Of a stretch of 64,000 bases of DNA, positions 19,461-30,020 are shown in pieces. Source of the stretch: Caldilineaceae bacterium (GTDB taxonomy: Bacteria; Chloroflexota; Anaerolineae; Caldilineales; Caldilineaceae); NCBI GenBank assembly GCA_011523365.1, contig WTGY01000141.1:1-64000 (forward strand). Direction: 5' to 3'. The position numbers and the translations under genes are program-made. Numbering within the stretch: the first letter of the stretch is position 1; each line of letters opens with the position of its first letter. The notes under the pieces are model-generated. The model was not told where the DNA came from. It searched no databases and was given only the letters and a program-made list of their open reading frames with translations.

Positions 19461-20396
19461 TCACTCCTCACCCTCCGCCACCTGCCCGAACCAGCGCGCC
19501 TCCAGCATCCTCAGCCGCCCCGCCTCTTCCAGCGTTGCCAGCGCCTGCAGCAACGCGCTCTGCAGCTTCGGTGCCTTGATCGACACCGCGATGACATAGG
19601 GATCTTCATCCAGCACCGCCCCCACCGCACGAATCTGCTTACCCTCACCCTGCGCCAGCCGCAGCGTGACGCCGTCGATCAGTAGAGCACTGCTCGCGCC
19701 GGATACCAGCGCCGCGATCGCCTTCTCGGAAGATTCAAACGGCATCCGCCTGAAGCCTGCCCCATCCCTCTGCAATCGACGCGCGATCGCATCGCCCCGG
19801 CTGCCCCACTCCACCGCCACCGTGCCCCCATCCAGGTCCCCCATCTCGTCAAACGCGGCATCGGCGCCGACCACGAGCCGCACACCCGCCTCGAAATAGG
19901 GCGGCGAATAATGTACGTCCTTCGTCATCCGCGCATTGTACGGAAACGCGCTGATCACCGCATCCACGCGGTCGACCAGCAGCGCATCCAATAAACTGTC
20001 GTACCCGATCGCGACTATCTCCGCCTCCAGTCCCCACGTTGCCGCGATCTCCCGCGCCAGGTCCACGTCATAGCCGATCGGCGAGCCCTCCGCATCCAGC
20101 GTCTCAAAAGGCGGAAAGCTGGGGTCCATGCCCACCCGCCAGCTCCCCCGCTCCTGCATCTTGAGCCACGTCTCGTCCACCGCCGGCCCGCTGGTGCGCA
20201 ATACAAGCCACCCACCCACCGCCAGCACCACGATGCAGACCGCGATCCACAGCCGCGCCCTCCCCTCAACACTGCGTCGCACAAAAGAGCCGGCCCAGCG
20301 TTCCCTATGGCTCCCCGCGACCAACCACTGCCGGTTGGCGCCGCCCTCTGCCCCCTGCAAAGCTTCTTTCTCCCCGCTCCCTTTCTGGTCGGTCAT
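19461..20396 (-). CDS. Membrane-anchored family 3 solute-binding protein
   Basis: This 311-residue protein has a basic cytoplasmic N terminus, one transmembrane helix (about 49-66, LWIAVCIVVLAVGGWLVL) and a periplasmic-binding-protein type II domain of the amino-acid-binding class (SBP_bac_3). That domain shows GSWRVGMDPSFPPFETLD, GYDVDLAREIAATWG, VDAVISAFPYNARM and YFEAGVRLVVG. There is no lipobox. No permease or ATPase lies next to it, so it may act as a sensor-like receptor or serve a transporter encoded elsewhere. Its start overlaps the glycosidase stop by 4 bases, implying translational coupling. A strong terminator follows. Confidence 0.82.
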   Translation of the reverse strand: MTDQKGSGEKEALQGAEGGANRQWLVAGSHRERWAGSFVRRSVEGRARLWIAVCIVVLAVGGWLVLRTSGPAVDETWLKMQERGSWRVGMDPSFPPFETLDAEGSPIGYDVDLAREIAATWGLEAEIVAIGYDSLLDALLVDRVDAVISAFPYNARMTKDVHYSPPYFEAGVRLVVGADAAFDEMGDLDGGTVAVEWGSRGDAIARRLQRDGAGFRRMPFESSEKAIAALVSGASSALLIDGVTLRLAQGEGKQIRAVGAVLDEDPYVIAVSIKAPKLQSALLQALATLEEAGRLRMLEARWFGQVAEGEE

Positions 20397-21571
20397 GGCG
20401 CCTCGAACCGCCCCTCCGAGTACGCTTGCATCTCCAGATAAATCGCCTTGGGTTCAAAATCGGTATCAACAAAAGTGAAATAGTCCTGGTAACTCTTCTG
20501 GTCCCAGGGAAATCGGAAAACCCACAGACAAACGCTCTCCAACCAGGGCCATTCCGTGTTCGCGATCTCATACGCCCGCACGGTGTTGACGATGCGCTCA
20601 GCGGGACGCACGGCCCGCGTCCAGCGTGGATGATCGTTCCATCCCCCTTCAGTGATCATCGCCGTCTTGTCGCCGTCGCCGTTGCGGACCATGATCTCCC
20701 GCAGCAGTTCGGAGCGCCGAAAGTTGACAACCGATTCGCCCGCTGGCTCGTCCGCATCGAATCCCAAACCGTATGCGTGAATCGCCAGTATGTCGAAATA
20801 GTCGGCCGCACCCGCGTCGTACATCCGCTGCAGGTAATCCAGGTCATTCATGCTCCACTCACTGCCAGGTGGGTCCAGCGTCGGCGCCAGCGCGCCCGCC
20901 AACACCTGCACCTCCGGGGCGGCCGCTTTCACCATCGGGTAGACCACCTCCAGCATCTTCACGTATGACGCCGGGTCTACCGGGCGAAAACCCCACTCCA
21001 GGCTAAGGTTCGGCTCGTTCCATATGATTACATAGCCCACCTTGTCCTGATAGCGCCGAACAAACTCGACCGCAAAGCGCCCGAATGCCTCGTAGCTTTC
21101 TTCCTCCAGGTAAAGATGATGGGAATCTTCCGGCCGCGCCCACTCCGGCACATAGCCCAGACGGGCAATCACGGTAAGCCCCTGCCGTTTGGCGTGGTCG
21201 ATCACCAGGTCCGGATGGCTCCATTCGTACTGACCGCGTCTCGGTTCGTAGTACGCCCAGGGGAAATACTCGACGATCCAGGGCGCGCCCATCTCTCGCA
21301 CCATTTCAAGGCTTCGCTTGATCTTGGCCGCGTCCGGCTCATCGGTAAGCCGCATATGGACGCCCATCTTGGGGTTGACCGTCGCCACCGCCCGCTGCGG
21401 ACCCAAAGGGACCCAGTTGCGAAAATAGGAACGATAGGTCAGGCCGACTACGCTGCACAAGAGCAGCGCCCCAATCAGTTTTCTGACGCGCGGCGACCAC
21501 TTTGCGATTGGTGGTATGCGGTTGATTAAGTCTGACTTCCTGCGCAAATAAGAGGCGAAGCGGCCAATCAT
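20393..21571 (-). CDS. Membrane-anchored clan GH-A glycoside hydrolase-like protein
   Basis: The 392-residue protein has one N-terminal transmembrane segment (about 31-46) and an extracellular TIM barrel of clan GH-A (families 5/39-like). The putative acid/base Glu186 lies in VIIWNEPN after beta-4. The putative nucleophile Glu308 lies in MITEGGW after beta-7. ILAIHAYG and FPWAYYEPRRGQYEW are further barrel landmarks. It resembles the C-terminal domain of the large protein at 46.1-49.3 kb, including RLGYVPEWA versus NAPPWA and DYLQRMYDAGAADY versus EYLEKMFQAGLNSY. The substrate is unknown. It is coupled to the downstream anchored binding protein, which suggests a shared role at the cell surface. 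Confidence 0.8.
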   Translation of the reverse strand: MIGRFASYLRRKSDLINRIPPIAKWSPRVRKLIGALLLCSVVGLTYRSYFRNWVPLGPQRAVATVNPKMGVHMRLTDEPDAAKIKRSLEMVREMGAPWIVEYFPWAYYEPRRGQYEWSHPDLVIDHAKRQGLTVIARLGYVPEWARPEDSHHLYLEEESYEAFGRFAVEFVRRYQDKVGYVIIWNEPNLSLEWGFRPVDPASYVKMLEVVYPMVKAAAPEVQVLAGALAPTLDPPGSEWSMNDLDYLQRMYDAGAADYFDILAIHAYGLGFDADEPAGESVVNFRRSELLREIMVRNGDGDKTAMITEGGWNDHPRWTRAVRPAERIVNTVRAYEIANTEWPWLESVCLWVFRFPWDQKSYQDYFTFVDTDFEPKAIYLEMQAYSEGRFEAP

Positions 21572-21598
21572 CAGCAGGAGAGGTGGGGCGGGCGGCGT

Positions 21599-22144
21599 CT
21601 ACGTCTCTTCCTGAAACTCTTCATCATCTTCATCGGACGGTATCGCAGGAGCAAATTCGAACTCCTCTTCCTCTCTAGGAGGGGTCTGTTCTTGGGGAGC
21701 CTGGCTGGCTTCGATTGCCTGGATTCCATTCTCTGCCTGGTGCAGCGAGTTGTTCAGTTTGTCACGCAGCCGGTAAAGTACATCCAGAGCATAAACCTCA
21801 GCTTCATCAACCAGCCGGATCGCCTCGGCATGCCCATGCGCGATAATTCGCTCCGCCTCCTCCCGGGCACGGTCGGTGATTGCATCCTCACTGACAATCT
21901 GGATCGCCTGCTGCTCCGCGTGGGCTATAATCTGCTCTGCACGCGCCTGCGCATCACTTAGTATGCGATCCCGCTCGGTTATCATGCGCTCGCTTTCCTT
22001 GATGGCGCTCGGAATGCTGATTCGCATCTGATCTATCAGCCGGAGACACTCCTCCGAATTTACCATCAGAGACGGCGAAAATGGCACTCGCCACCCTCTG
22101 TTCAGGGTCTGTTCAAGTTGATCCACAAGTTGTAGAATTTCCAT
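21599..22144 (-). CDS. DivIVA/SepIVA-like coiled-coil protein
   Basis: The 181-residue soluble protein begins MEILQLVDQLEQTLNRGWRVPFS, then has a long helical coiled coil (about 30-140) with heptad patterns such as RERDRILSDAQARAEQIIAHAEQQA. It ends in a Pro/Glu/Asp-rich tail (EEEEFEFAPA, SDEDDEEFQEE). Proteins of this form, often labelled ATP-synthase-b-like or DivIVA, commonly sit next to coaD in Chloroflexota and Actinomycetota. In mycobacteria the relative SepIVA organises the septum and envelope precursor zone. A cell-division or polar scaffold role is an inference. It is 68 bases downstream of coaD in a probable coaD operon. Confidence 0.65.
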   Translation of the reverse strand: MEILQLVDQLEQTLNRGWRVPFSPSLMVNSEECLRLIDQMRISIPSAIKESERMITERDRILSDAQARAEQIIAHAEQQAIQIVSEDAITDRAREEAERIIAHGHAEAIRLVDEAEVYALDVLYRLRDKLNNSLHQAENGIQAIEASQAPQEQTPPREEEEFEFAPAIPSDEDDEEFQEET

Positions 22145-22212
22145 GATCAGTTTGAACTCTCGTTTGACAGTTCCCGGCAGCCGCAGGAAACTGGAACCCG
22201 GAAGCGATTTCG

Positions 22213-22701
22213 CTACCGCTTGCGCTCCGCAAAACGCTTCTGTAATGCCTGCTCAGTATGCGGTGTCACCCAGTGGGAAACGTCGCCATCCAGGCTGGCC
22301 ACTTCCTTCAGGATTGTTGAGCTGAGATAGACATACTTTGGGCTGCACAGCAGGTAACATGTCTCAATCTGCGGCACCATCTGCCGGTTGGCCATGTCGA
22401 TGCGCGATTCAAAGGAAAGATCATCCACATTTCGTATCCCGCGTACGATCACACGCGCACCATGTCGCTGTGCCCATTTTACCGTTAGTCCGCTATATGA
22501 CACAATCGAAATATTCTGTACGTCTTGGAGCACTTCCCGCGCTAACTCTATCCGTTCCTCCGTGGAAAACAGGAGCCGCTTGGCCGGCGCGTCAAAAATT
22601 GTCACTAGCAGCTCATCAAAAAGTCCGGCCGCCCTGCGGGCAATGTCCAGATGTCCGAAATGGAAAGGATCGAAACTTCCAGGATAGATGGCGCGAGTCA
22701 T
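22213..22701 (-). CDS. coaD: Phosphopantetheine adenylyltransferase
   Basis: The 162-residue nucleotidyltransferase catalyses the fourth step of coenzyme A synthesis, joining 4'-phosphopantetheine and ATP to form dephospho-CoA. The HxGH-type motif is in YPGSFDPFHFGHLDIARRA. The Arg-rich substrate loop region is RGIRNVDDLSFESRIDMANRQM. The C-terminal LSSTILKEVASLDGDVSHWV replaces the usual ISSS-KEVA. The ATG at 22701 begins the family-conserved MTRAIYPGSFDP. The length is standard for the hexameric bacterial enzyme. Confidence 0.96.
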   Translation of the reverse strand: MTRAIYPGSFDPFHFGHLDIARRAAGLFDELLVTIFDAPAKRLLFSTEERIELAREVLQDVQNISIVSYSGLTVKWAQRHGARVIVRGIRNVDDLSFESRIDMANRQMVPQIETCYLLCSPKYVYLSSTILKEVASLDGDVSHWVTPHTEQALQKRFAERKR

Positions 22702-22754
22702 AAAGCGTCGTTGTCTCGAAATCAACTCAATTGAAGCCGGTATTGCAACCCTGT

Positions 22755-23438
22755 TCAGAGCGACTGTCGTTCACTGTCCGGGTGGTCGAAAGAGGCGATC
22801 AGGTCGTCCGGCGCCATGCTGGCGATTGAGTTAAGGCAGAGGTCCGCGCCCGAAAAGTCCGAGTCGCGCGTAATGCAGTTCGGCACCGAAACACACCGCA
22901 GTCCGGCCCGTTGCGCCCCGAGCATCCCATTATGGGAGTCCTCAATCGCGATCGCCCTCTCCGGCATCACCTGCAACTTCTGCGCCGCCAGCCGGTAAAG
23001 CGCCGGGTCAGGTTTGACCCGCTCGACATCATCCGCAGTGACGATGGCTGCGAAACGCCCGAGAAGCCCCAGCCGCTGCAAATGCGACTCCACCCACTTT
23101 CGGTCCGAGCTCGAGGCCACTGCCAGCCTCACGCCTCGCCGCTCCGCCGCGTCGATCAGTTCCACCACCCCCGGCATGATCGGCATCACCTTAATCAGGT
23201 CCAGGAACCGCTTTCGCCGCTCTGTTCGCACGCGTTCTCGGTCGATCACTCTGCCCAGCAACCCCTCCAGATAACTGTCAGGCCTGAACTCCCCTGTGCC
23301 GCCGCCTACACATTGCAGCCAGACGTCCAGCGGCAACTCAGCGCCGTGATTACGGTAAACCTCTTGCCACGTCTGGAAATCGGGCGTCTCTGTATCCAGA
23401 ATCGTTCCGTCAAAGTCAAATACAATCGCCTCCAGCAC
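22755..23438 (-). CDS. HAD-superfamily phosphatase (beta-phosphoglucomutase/GPH-like)
   Basis: The 227-residue protein has the four HAD motifs: FDFDGTILDTE (nucleophile and acid/base Asp), VASSSDRKWVE (Thr/Ser of motif 2), the Lys in RVKPDPALYRLAAQKL, and IAIEDSHNGMLGAQRAG. The cap between motifs 1 and 2 is the alpha-helical C1 type of beta-phosphoglucomutase, phosphoglycolate phosphatase and sugar phosphatases. A GTG at 23438 preceded by GAGGGAG is chosen as the start. An upstream frame exists but lacks similarity. It sits 53 bases before coaD on the same strand. The substrate is not determined by sequence. Confidence 0.85.
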   Translation of the reverse strand: MLEAIVFDFDGTILDTETPDFQTWQEVYRNHGAELPLDVWLQCVGGGTGEFRPDSYLEGLLGRVIDRERVRTERRKRFLDLIKVMPIMPGVVELIDAAERRGVRLAVASSSDRKWVESHLQRLGLLGRFAAIVTADDVERVKPDPALYRLAAQKLQVMPERAIAIEDSHNGMLGAQRAGLRCVSVPNCITRDSDFSGADLCLNSIASMAPDDLIASFDHPDSERQSL

Positions 23439-23537
23439 CGGCAAACTCCCTCTTCGTTCTGTTTGTGGGTTAAGTGGCCTACCGCTCTGCCATGCCTGCA
23501 AGGATGGGGGTCGGCAAAGCTCTGCCGTACACGGCCT

Positions 23538-24983
23538 TCACGCAATGAACTCGCTGAACACCCTGTTTCCAACGAGCAACCCCTTGGGCGTCAGGCGCAC
23601 TCGTTCACTGTCCGATTCCAGCAAGCCTTCCTCCTGCAGTCGATCCACGCTGGGGCCAAAAGCACACGCCAAAGGTTGTCCGTGCATCGCCTCAAAACGC
23701 GCAAACGGTACACCCTCGCGCACGAGCCGCAATCCCAGCATCATCGTTTCACCCATCGAAACCTCGGCCGATATCTCCTCATGAAAATCCACCGGGCTTT
23801 CGCCTGCATCGACCCGCTTTATGTAGCCCTGCACGCCCTTGCGATTGGACCAGCGGACAGCGGCAACGGGCGCACCTGACCCAGCCGCCTCGTCACAGGC
23901 GTCACCACTCATAAATGGCAGATCCCCAATGGACTCGCCCCGCAACCCGGTGGGGAAGCGCAGATGACTGTGCGCGCCGGGCCCAACACCGATCCACTCC
24001 TGGTTGCGCCAGTAAAGCAGATTGTGCCGGCAGGCATAGCCCGCCCCCCGTGCCCAGTTTGACACCTCGTATTGTTCGTAATCGGCCTCCCCCATGCGGC
24101 TTATCGCAGTTTCATACATCTCTGCCGCCAAGTCATCGTCCGGCGCCGGCGTCTGTCCGGTCTCCACCCAGTGCGCCAGCGGCGTATCCGGCTCGACGAT
24201 CAAGCTGTACAGGCTGACATGCCGAGGCGTCAGATCCAGTGCTTTGCCCAAACTGTCATGCCAGGCCGCCACCGACTGCCGCGGCAACCCAAACATGAAG
24301 TCAAGATTGATGTTGGCAAAGCCCGCGTCCACAGCCGCCTCATAAGCGTGCAGCGCATCCTCCGCGTCGTGGATGCGGCCCAGGAAGGCAAGCTCCTCCT
24401 CCTGAAAGCTCTGCACCCCCATGCTCAACCGGTTCACGCCCAAGCTGTGCAGCAGGGCGAACTGCCCCCGGTCCTCGATGCCCGGATTGGCCTCGCAACT
24501 GATCTCAGCCTCGTCTGCCAGCGCAAACCGGTCGTGGACCAGTTCCAGAATTAGTCTCAACTGGCCTGCACTTAGCACTGTCGGCGTGCCGCCGCCAAGG
24601 AAGACCGTGTGTACAGTCCGGCCGTCGAGGCGCGCTGCCCACCGACCCAACTCCCGGCAAAGAGCCTCACTGTACGCTTCGTACAGCGGTTCAAGACGGG
24701 CGTAGGTATTGAAATCGCAGTAGGGGCACTTCCGGGCGCAAAATGGAATGTGAATGTAAAGGCCCAAAGGCCCTTCGCCGGTCTCCGAAACAGGAGGAAC
24801 TGGAAATCGGCGTGACTCCCGCGTCCGGTCGGTATGAGCGACTTCCAACGTGGTCAATTTAGCGGCCGTAGAGGAGCCGCTCCAGGAGTTTGACTCGCCG
24901 GGCCCGCCTTCGGGAACCTGCGCCCCCTCTTCCTCTGCGCCGCGCTCAGAATCTGTAGGACGCAATGCAGCCAAGACATTCAT
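23538..24983 (-). CDS. hemW: Radical SAM heme chaperone HemW
   Basis: The 481-residue protein belongs to the HemW (formerly HemN-like) family, which binds a [4Fe-4S] cluster and heme and delivers heme to respiratory enzymes. The cluster motif is CARKCPYC (Cys82, Cys86, Cys89) after LGLYIHIPF. The core continues with FLGGGTPTVLSAGQL, SCEANPGI, GVNRLSMGVQSFQEEELAFLGR, NINLDFMFGLPRQS and the C-terminal HemN domain with HNLLYWRNQEWIGVGPGAHSH. The Cys of the HemN fourth position is absent, as expected for HemW. About 72 residues precede the first conserved strand and look like low-complexity linker. The true start may be internal (TTG codons near 24857 or 24848). Confidence 0.9.
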   Translation of the reverse strand: MNVLAALRPTDSERGAEEEGAQVPEGGPGESNSWSGSSTAAKLTTLEVAHTDRTRESRRFPVPPVSETGEGPLGLYIHIPFCARKCPYCDFNTYARLEPLYEAYSEALCRELGRWAARLDGRTVHTVFLGGGTPTVLSAGQLRLILELVHDRFALADEAEISCEANPGIEDRGQFALLHSLGVNRLSMGVQSFQEEELAFLGRIHDAEDALHAYEAAVDAGFANINLDFMFGLPRQSVAAWHDSLGKALDLTPRHVSLYSLIVEPDTPLAHWVETGQTPAPDDDLAAEMYETAISRMGEADYEQYEVSNWARGAGYACRHNLLYWRNQEWIGVGPGAHSHLRFPTGLRGESIGDLPFMSGDACDEAAGSGAPVAAVRWSNRKGVQGYIKRVDAGESPVDFHEEISAEVSMGETMMLGLRLVREGVPFARFEAMHGQPLACAFGPSVDRLQEEGLLESDSERVRLTPKGLLVGNRVFSEFIA

Positions 24984-25072
24984 CAGCCCTGAGTCGTCGC
25001 TCCTTGGGCGCGCAGAAAGCGAAGAGGAACGACAAGAAAGGGTACCTCGCCTTTCACTCCCCGCCCTTGCGG

Positions 25073-25801
25073 TCAGGGATTCTCCAACCGGAAACCGTGG
25101 CCGCGCACTGTTACTATGAAGTTGGATCTCTCGTCGTGCTCGTTGAGCCGTTCGCGCAACCGCCGCACAAGAGCGTCGATGGCCTGCTTGCTGACACCCG
25201 CCCCGCTGGTCTCCGGCCAGACCGCCTGCACGATCTGTTCGCGAGTCATCACTCCGCCTCCCTCATGCCAAAGGGCACTCAGCAGCCGGTACTGATGCAG
25301 ACTCAAAGGAGGCTCCAGCAGCGAGCCGTTCAGCCACACCTGTCGCGTCTCTTCTTCAATGCGTAACCCCGATTCCGACTGCGCGTCGCTATCGCTGGAG
25401 TCCAGCGTTAGGGGAGTGGTCGCCTCGTCATCGACAAACGACAGCTTGAATCGTAGCGCGATCTGCACCTCGTCACCATCTGACAAACTGTGCGACCCGT
25501 CAGCAATATCCATGCCATTGACATGGGTTCCGTTCTTGCTGCCCAGGTCCTCAATCGAATATCCGAACCCGTCCCAGAATATGCGGGCGTGGTTCCGGCT
25601 TACCTGGCGGTCTGGCAGCGTAACGTGGCATTCTTCGTGGCGCCCGATGATCAGTGGCGTGGTACGGCTCAGGGGCCAGCCCTGGCCGGTTTGATTGCCG
25701 TGGCGCAGGATCAGCATTGCCGTCTCACGTTGCCTGTCGACGGGTCGAACACTCCGTGTCTCTACATACTGTTGTCCAGCGTTGGGGCCCTCTTGCGTCA
25801 T
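25073..25801 (-). CDS. FHA-domain / winged-helix DNA-binding regulator
   Basis: The 242-residue protein joins an N-terminal FHA domain to a C-terminal OmpR/PhoB-type winged helix. FHA phosphothreonine-binding residues are Gly53-Arg54 ([11 protein letters not shown]), Ser68-Arg69-Asn70-His71 and Asn90/Asn95 ([10 protein letters not shown]). The wing-helix (about 145-242) shows [17 protein letters not shown] and ends in [11 protein letters not shown]. It has no receiver domain, so input is probably a phosphothreonine on a partner protein. A Ser/Thr kinase gene lies divergently upstream, which makes that kinase the natural candidate. AGGGAAGGAA precedes the ATG at 25801. It is probably a transcription factor responding to Ser/Thr phosphorylation. 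Confidence 0.87.
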   Translation of the reverse strand: MTQEGPNAGQQYVETRSVRPVDRQRETAMLILRHGNQTGQGWPLSRTTPLIIGRHEECHVTLPDRQVSRNHARIFWDGFGYSIEDLGSKNGTHVNGMDIADGSHSLSDGDEVQIALRFKLSFVDDEATTPLTLDSSDSDAQSESGLRIEEETRQVWLNGSLLEPPLSLHQYRLLSALWHEGGGVMTREQIVQAVWPETSGAGVSKQAIDALVRRLRERLNEHDERSNFIVTVRGHGFRLENP

Positions 25802-26154
25802 TTCCTTCCCTCGTAAAAATAGCATGCAAGGTAAGTTTTAACGTCACTTGCACATTTCTCAGTCTATTATTATAGTATGATTCCCTGTGTCCGAGCCCCC
25901 AACGATTGTGGCAACAACTCTTCAGTAAACTTGGCGTAACGATTACGAGGGAGAGATTCATTATATCGAAGCGGTTTACATCCGTCAACCACTTTTTCAA
26001 AATAGCCGCATAGCTCGGCTGTAGAATACGAACTCTTTGACGCACCGTAGCGCCAAATTCAGCGTTCTGCCGCAACCCACAGCGGCCACGCCTCACCAAC
26101 GGGCGCGCAACGGGCGGCAGCTTTCTTCCTCCGGAAAATCAGCAGAGGTGTCTT
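25802..26154. promoter_or_regulatory. Shared divergent control region of the FHA regulator and the Ser/Thr kinase
   Basis: The 353 bases are AT-richer than the flanking genes. On the minus strand TATAAT occurs at 25874-25869, 68 bases before the FHA-regulator start, without a good -35. A small inverted repeat AGCCG/CGGCT lies near 26004-26020, followed by TAGAAT on the plus strand. No reading frame is convincing. Confidence 0.4.
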
Positions 26155-27159
26155 TTGGCTACAGTATTGGATTCAGATTCAATCCTGCGCGGGCGTTACG
26201 AAATCGTTCGTCTTGTAGGTCAAGGTGGAATGGGTGCAGTTTACCAGGCTAACGATCTGCGCCTGGACGGCCGAGTCTGCGCGATCAAAGAAATCCTGCC
26301 CGCCCTCCTCATCGACCAGCGCGGGCCCGAACTGGACTTGGGTCAGACGATCGAACAGTTCTACCAGGAGGCCAGCGTCCTCGCCCGGCTCGATCATCCC
26401 AACCTCCCCAAAGTCTCCGACTACTTCTCCGTAGATGGCCGCGAGTACCTGGTCATGGATTTCATCGAAGGCCGTGATCTGCAAGAGATCGTAAATGAAG
26501 CCATTCGACAGAATAAACACCTCTCCGAAGCTCAGGTCCTCCTCTGGGCCACGCAACTCCTGGACGCCTTGGAATATCTGCACAGCCAGGACCCGCCTGT
26601 GCTCCATCGAGACATCAAGCCGGGTAACATAAAGATTACGCCCGAAAATAGACTGAAACTGGTTGACTTCGGGCTCGTCAAAGTACTGCAACCGGACGAC
26701 GCTCGCACCGTGACCGTCGTCCAGGGCAGGGGCACTGTTGCCTATACCCCCCTCGAACAGTATGGCGGCGACACCGGCCACACAGATGTCCGCTCCGATA
26801 TCTACAGCGTCGGCGCCACGCTCTATCACCTGCTCGCCGGCACGCCCCCACAGGATGCCAGAGAGCGCTTCCTTAAGTCTGGGTTGCTCGATCCGCTGCG
26901 TCAGCTGAATCCTGCAATCTCCACACGAACCGAAAGGGCCGTCTTCCAGGCCCTGGCCATGCATCCCGACGAACGTCCCTCCAGTGTCTTCGATCTGCGG
27001 CAGGCGCTGTTCGGAGCCGAAAACGCCAAAAAGGATCCAACTACGGATCTGCTGCCACCCCCCACCTGGAATGAAATCCTCCACAAAAACAGAATGCTGA
27101 TCGGGGCGACCGCTCTTCTCTTCATCATCGCCTCAGTCATCAGCATCTATGACCTCTGA
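26155..27159 (+). CDS. Membrane-anchored eukaryotic-like Ser/Thr protein kinase
   Basis: The 334-residue protein is a Hanks-type kinase of the PknB class. It has the glycine loop GQGGMGAVY, Lys45 in CAIKE, the catalytic loop HRDIKPGN (Asp153), DFGLVK (Asp171) and YTPLEQY in the activation segment. A single transmembrane helix ends the protein (about 313-331), and there is no extracellular sensor domain. The kinase therefore faces the cytoplasm as a tail-anchored enzyme. TTG at 26155 with AGAGGTG upstream is the likely start. The divergent FHA regulator is a plausible substrate or reader. Confidence 0.93.
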   Translation: MATVLDSDSILRGRYEIVRLVGQGGMGAVYQANDLRLDGRVCAIKEILPALLIDQRGPELDLGQTIEQFYQEASVLARLDHPNLPKVSDYFSVDGREYLVMDFIEGRDLQEIVNEAIRQNKHLSEAQVLLWATQLLDALEYLHSQDPPVLHRDIKPGNIKITPENRLKLVDFGLVKVLQPDDARTVTVVQGRGTVAYTPLEQYGGDTGHTDVRSDIYSVGATLYHLLAGTPPQDARERFLKSGLLDPLRQLNPAISTRTERAVFQALAMHPDERPSSVFDLRQALFGAENAKKDPTTDLLPPPTWNEILHKNRMLIGATALLFIIASVISIYDL

Positions 27160-27534
27160 AAACCTCAACATCTGCCAAGACTATCAGCCGCTGATAACCA
27201 GCCTTAGCAACCAACGCTGGCGCTGGCGCCTTGCAGCTGAAACACGCTCAATTCGCGTAGTCGGTAACCCGGCCAACAGCCCCGCACGCGCACGAATCAC
27301 TGCTTCAACAACGCTGTGAAAATTTGCGCAATCCTTCTCCGCCCCTTTATACTGATAGCTGACTATCTCAAGAATCTCAGCGACCCCACTGGTGTCTTTC
27401 CCCCTGACCGAGCGATACAGCGGGCAGTCGCAAACTGGAAGATGATCCAAGGGACATACCTTCGTCCCAACCCGTCGCTTGAGTTTGCATCTGTGGCAGA
27501 CCGCTCAAGACCGCCGTCTACAGGAGGGTAGATC
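27160..27534. other. Intergenic region upstream of the ATP synthase operon
   Basis: The 375 bases hold no gene I can support. A 71-codon frame at 27316-27531 lacks recognisable family features and overlaps the probable promoter. I looked for atpI, which often precedes atpB, and do not see it. Confidence 0.5.
27324..27353 (+). promoter_or_regulatory. Possible promoter of the atp operon
   Basis: TTGCGC and TATACT are 18 bases apart (3/6 and 5/6 to consensus). They lie about 180 bases before the atpB start. Confidence 0.3.
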
Positions 27535-28808
<1,274 letters not shown>

Positions 28809-28922
28809 ACCTGTTCGCAGTGGCCAGAGTTCAGTCATCAGTGACCGGTGTTCACTTCCAACGGCCTGTGAAACGACTGGCCCCGAACAACGAGCCACTG
28901 CAGTGTATCCAGGAGGTTGGCC

Positions 28923-29432
28923 TTGGACGCTCTCGATAAATTAGGTATCAGTTGGCAGTTATTGCTCTCGCAGATCATCAACTTCGGGCTGTTGATGGTT
29001 ATTCTGCAGCAGCTACTCTACAAGCCGGTTCTGAACATGCTCGAGCAGCGCAGACAGCGCATCGCCCAGGGTTTGGAACAGGCCGATAAGGCTTCCAGCG
29101 CCGCCGCCGAAGCCGAAGCGGAGAAACAGGCGATCCTCGAAGAGGCTCGCCGCGAGGCGCAGGAAGTGCGCGCCCAGGCCACACGCGACGCCGAACGCAT
29201 CGCCCAGGATGTCCGCAGCCGCGCCGATCAGGAAGCCCAGGAAATCCGAATGAAGGCCCAGGCCGACGCCGAAGCGCAGACAGCCGCCGTCATGGCCGAC
29301 GCCAGAAAGCAGATCGCCGATCTGGCCATCGCCGCCACCGAGCAGATCCTCGGCCGCGAACTCGCAAGCCGGGATGAACAGGAACGCTTTGTCGCCGACT
29401 ATCTGGCCCAGCAAAACGGGAGCGGTTCATGA
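28923..29432 (+). CDS. atpF: F1Fo ATP synthase subunit b
   Basis: The 169-residue peripheral-stalk subunit has one N-terminal membrane helix ([21 protein letters not shown]) and a long, highly charged coiled coil. TTG at 28923 lies 6 bases after AGGAGG, whereas an alternative TTG at 28917 abuts it, so the later codon is chosen. The stop overlaps the atpH start by 4 bases. Confidence 0.93.
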   Translation: MDALDKLGISWQLLLSQIINFGLLMVILQQLLYKPVLNMLEQRRQRIAQGLEQADKASSAAAEAEAEKQAILEEARREAQEVRAQATRDAERIAQDVRSRADQEAQEIRMKAQADAEAQTAAVMADARKQIADLAIAATEQILGRELASRDEQERFVADYLAQQNGSGS

Positions 29433-29926
29433 GCGAGCGCGCGACGGCCGAACGATACGCCCAGGCCATTCTCGAGGCTATCGTCGAGCAGTGGCAGACG
29501 ACGCTGACCGAAGTCGCTGACGCCCTGGCGCAAGACCCAAAACTGGGCGCCGACGTCGACGCCGTCGATGCCGCAATTCCCGACAGCGCCTCCCCGGAAC
29601 TGCAAAACTTTGTCAAAATGCTCGTGCAGGAGGGGGATGCAACGCTCCTGCCCCGCGTCATCGTCGCTTTGGGCGCAAGCCTGCGAGGCGAGACCGGACC
29701 GCAGTCGGCTGACATCACTAGCGCCATCGAGTTGGGTGACGACGCACAAGAGCAGATTCGCCAGCGACTTACCCAACAGTACGGCGAAGACATCGTCTTC
29801 AGCTTCGATGTTGACCCATCCCTGATGGGTGGCCTGCGCATCCGCGTCGGCGATCAGCTGATCGACAACACCGTCGCAAATCGGTTGATGGCTCTGCGCG
29901 AAATGGTCGCGGCCTCTGTGCGATAA
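29429..29926 (+). CDS. atpH: F1Fo ATP synthase subunit delta
   Basis: The 165-residue OSCP/delta subunit connects the peripheral stalk to the F1 head. It opens with [14 protein letters not shown] and ends with the conserved beta-hairpin region [25 protein letters not shown]. It is somewhat shorter than the usual 175-180 residues, mainly in the middle. The ATGA overlap with atpF indicates translational coupling. Confidence 0.93.
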   Translation: MSERATAERYAQAILEAIVEQWQTTLTEVADALAQDPKLGADVDAVDAAIPDSASPELQNFVKMLVQEGDATLLPRVIVALGASLRGETGPQSADITSAIELGDDAQEQIRQRLTQQYGEDIVFSFDVDPSLMGGLRIRVGDQLIDNTVANRLMALREMVAASVR

Positions 29927-30020
29927 ATCTGGATTAGGTAGTCAGATTCGGGTCCTGACTAACAGGCCGGCAGGCTGTCAGGCACCCTGAATTGGGACAA
30001 TACAATAAAGGACAGCGCTT

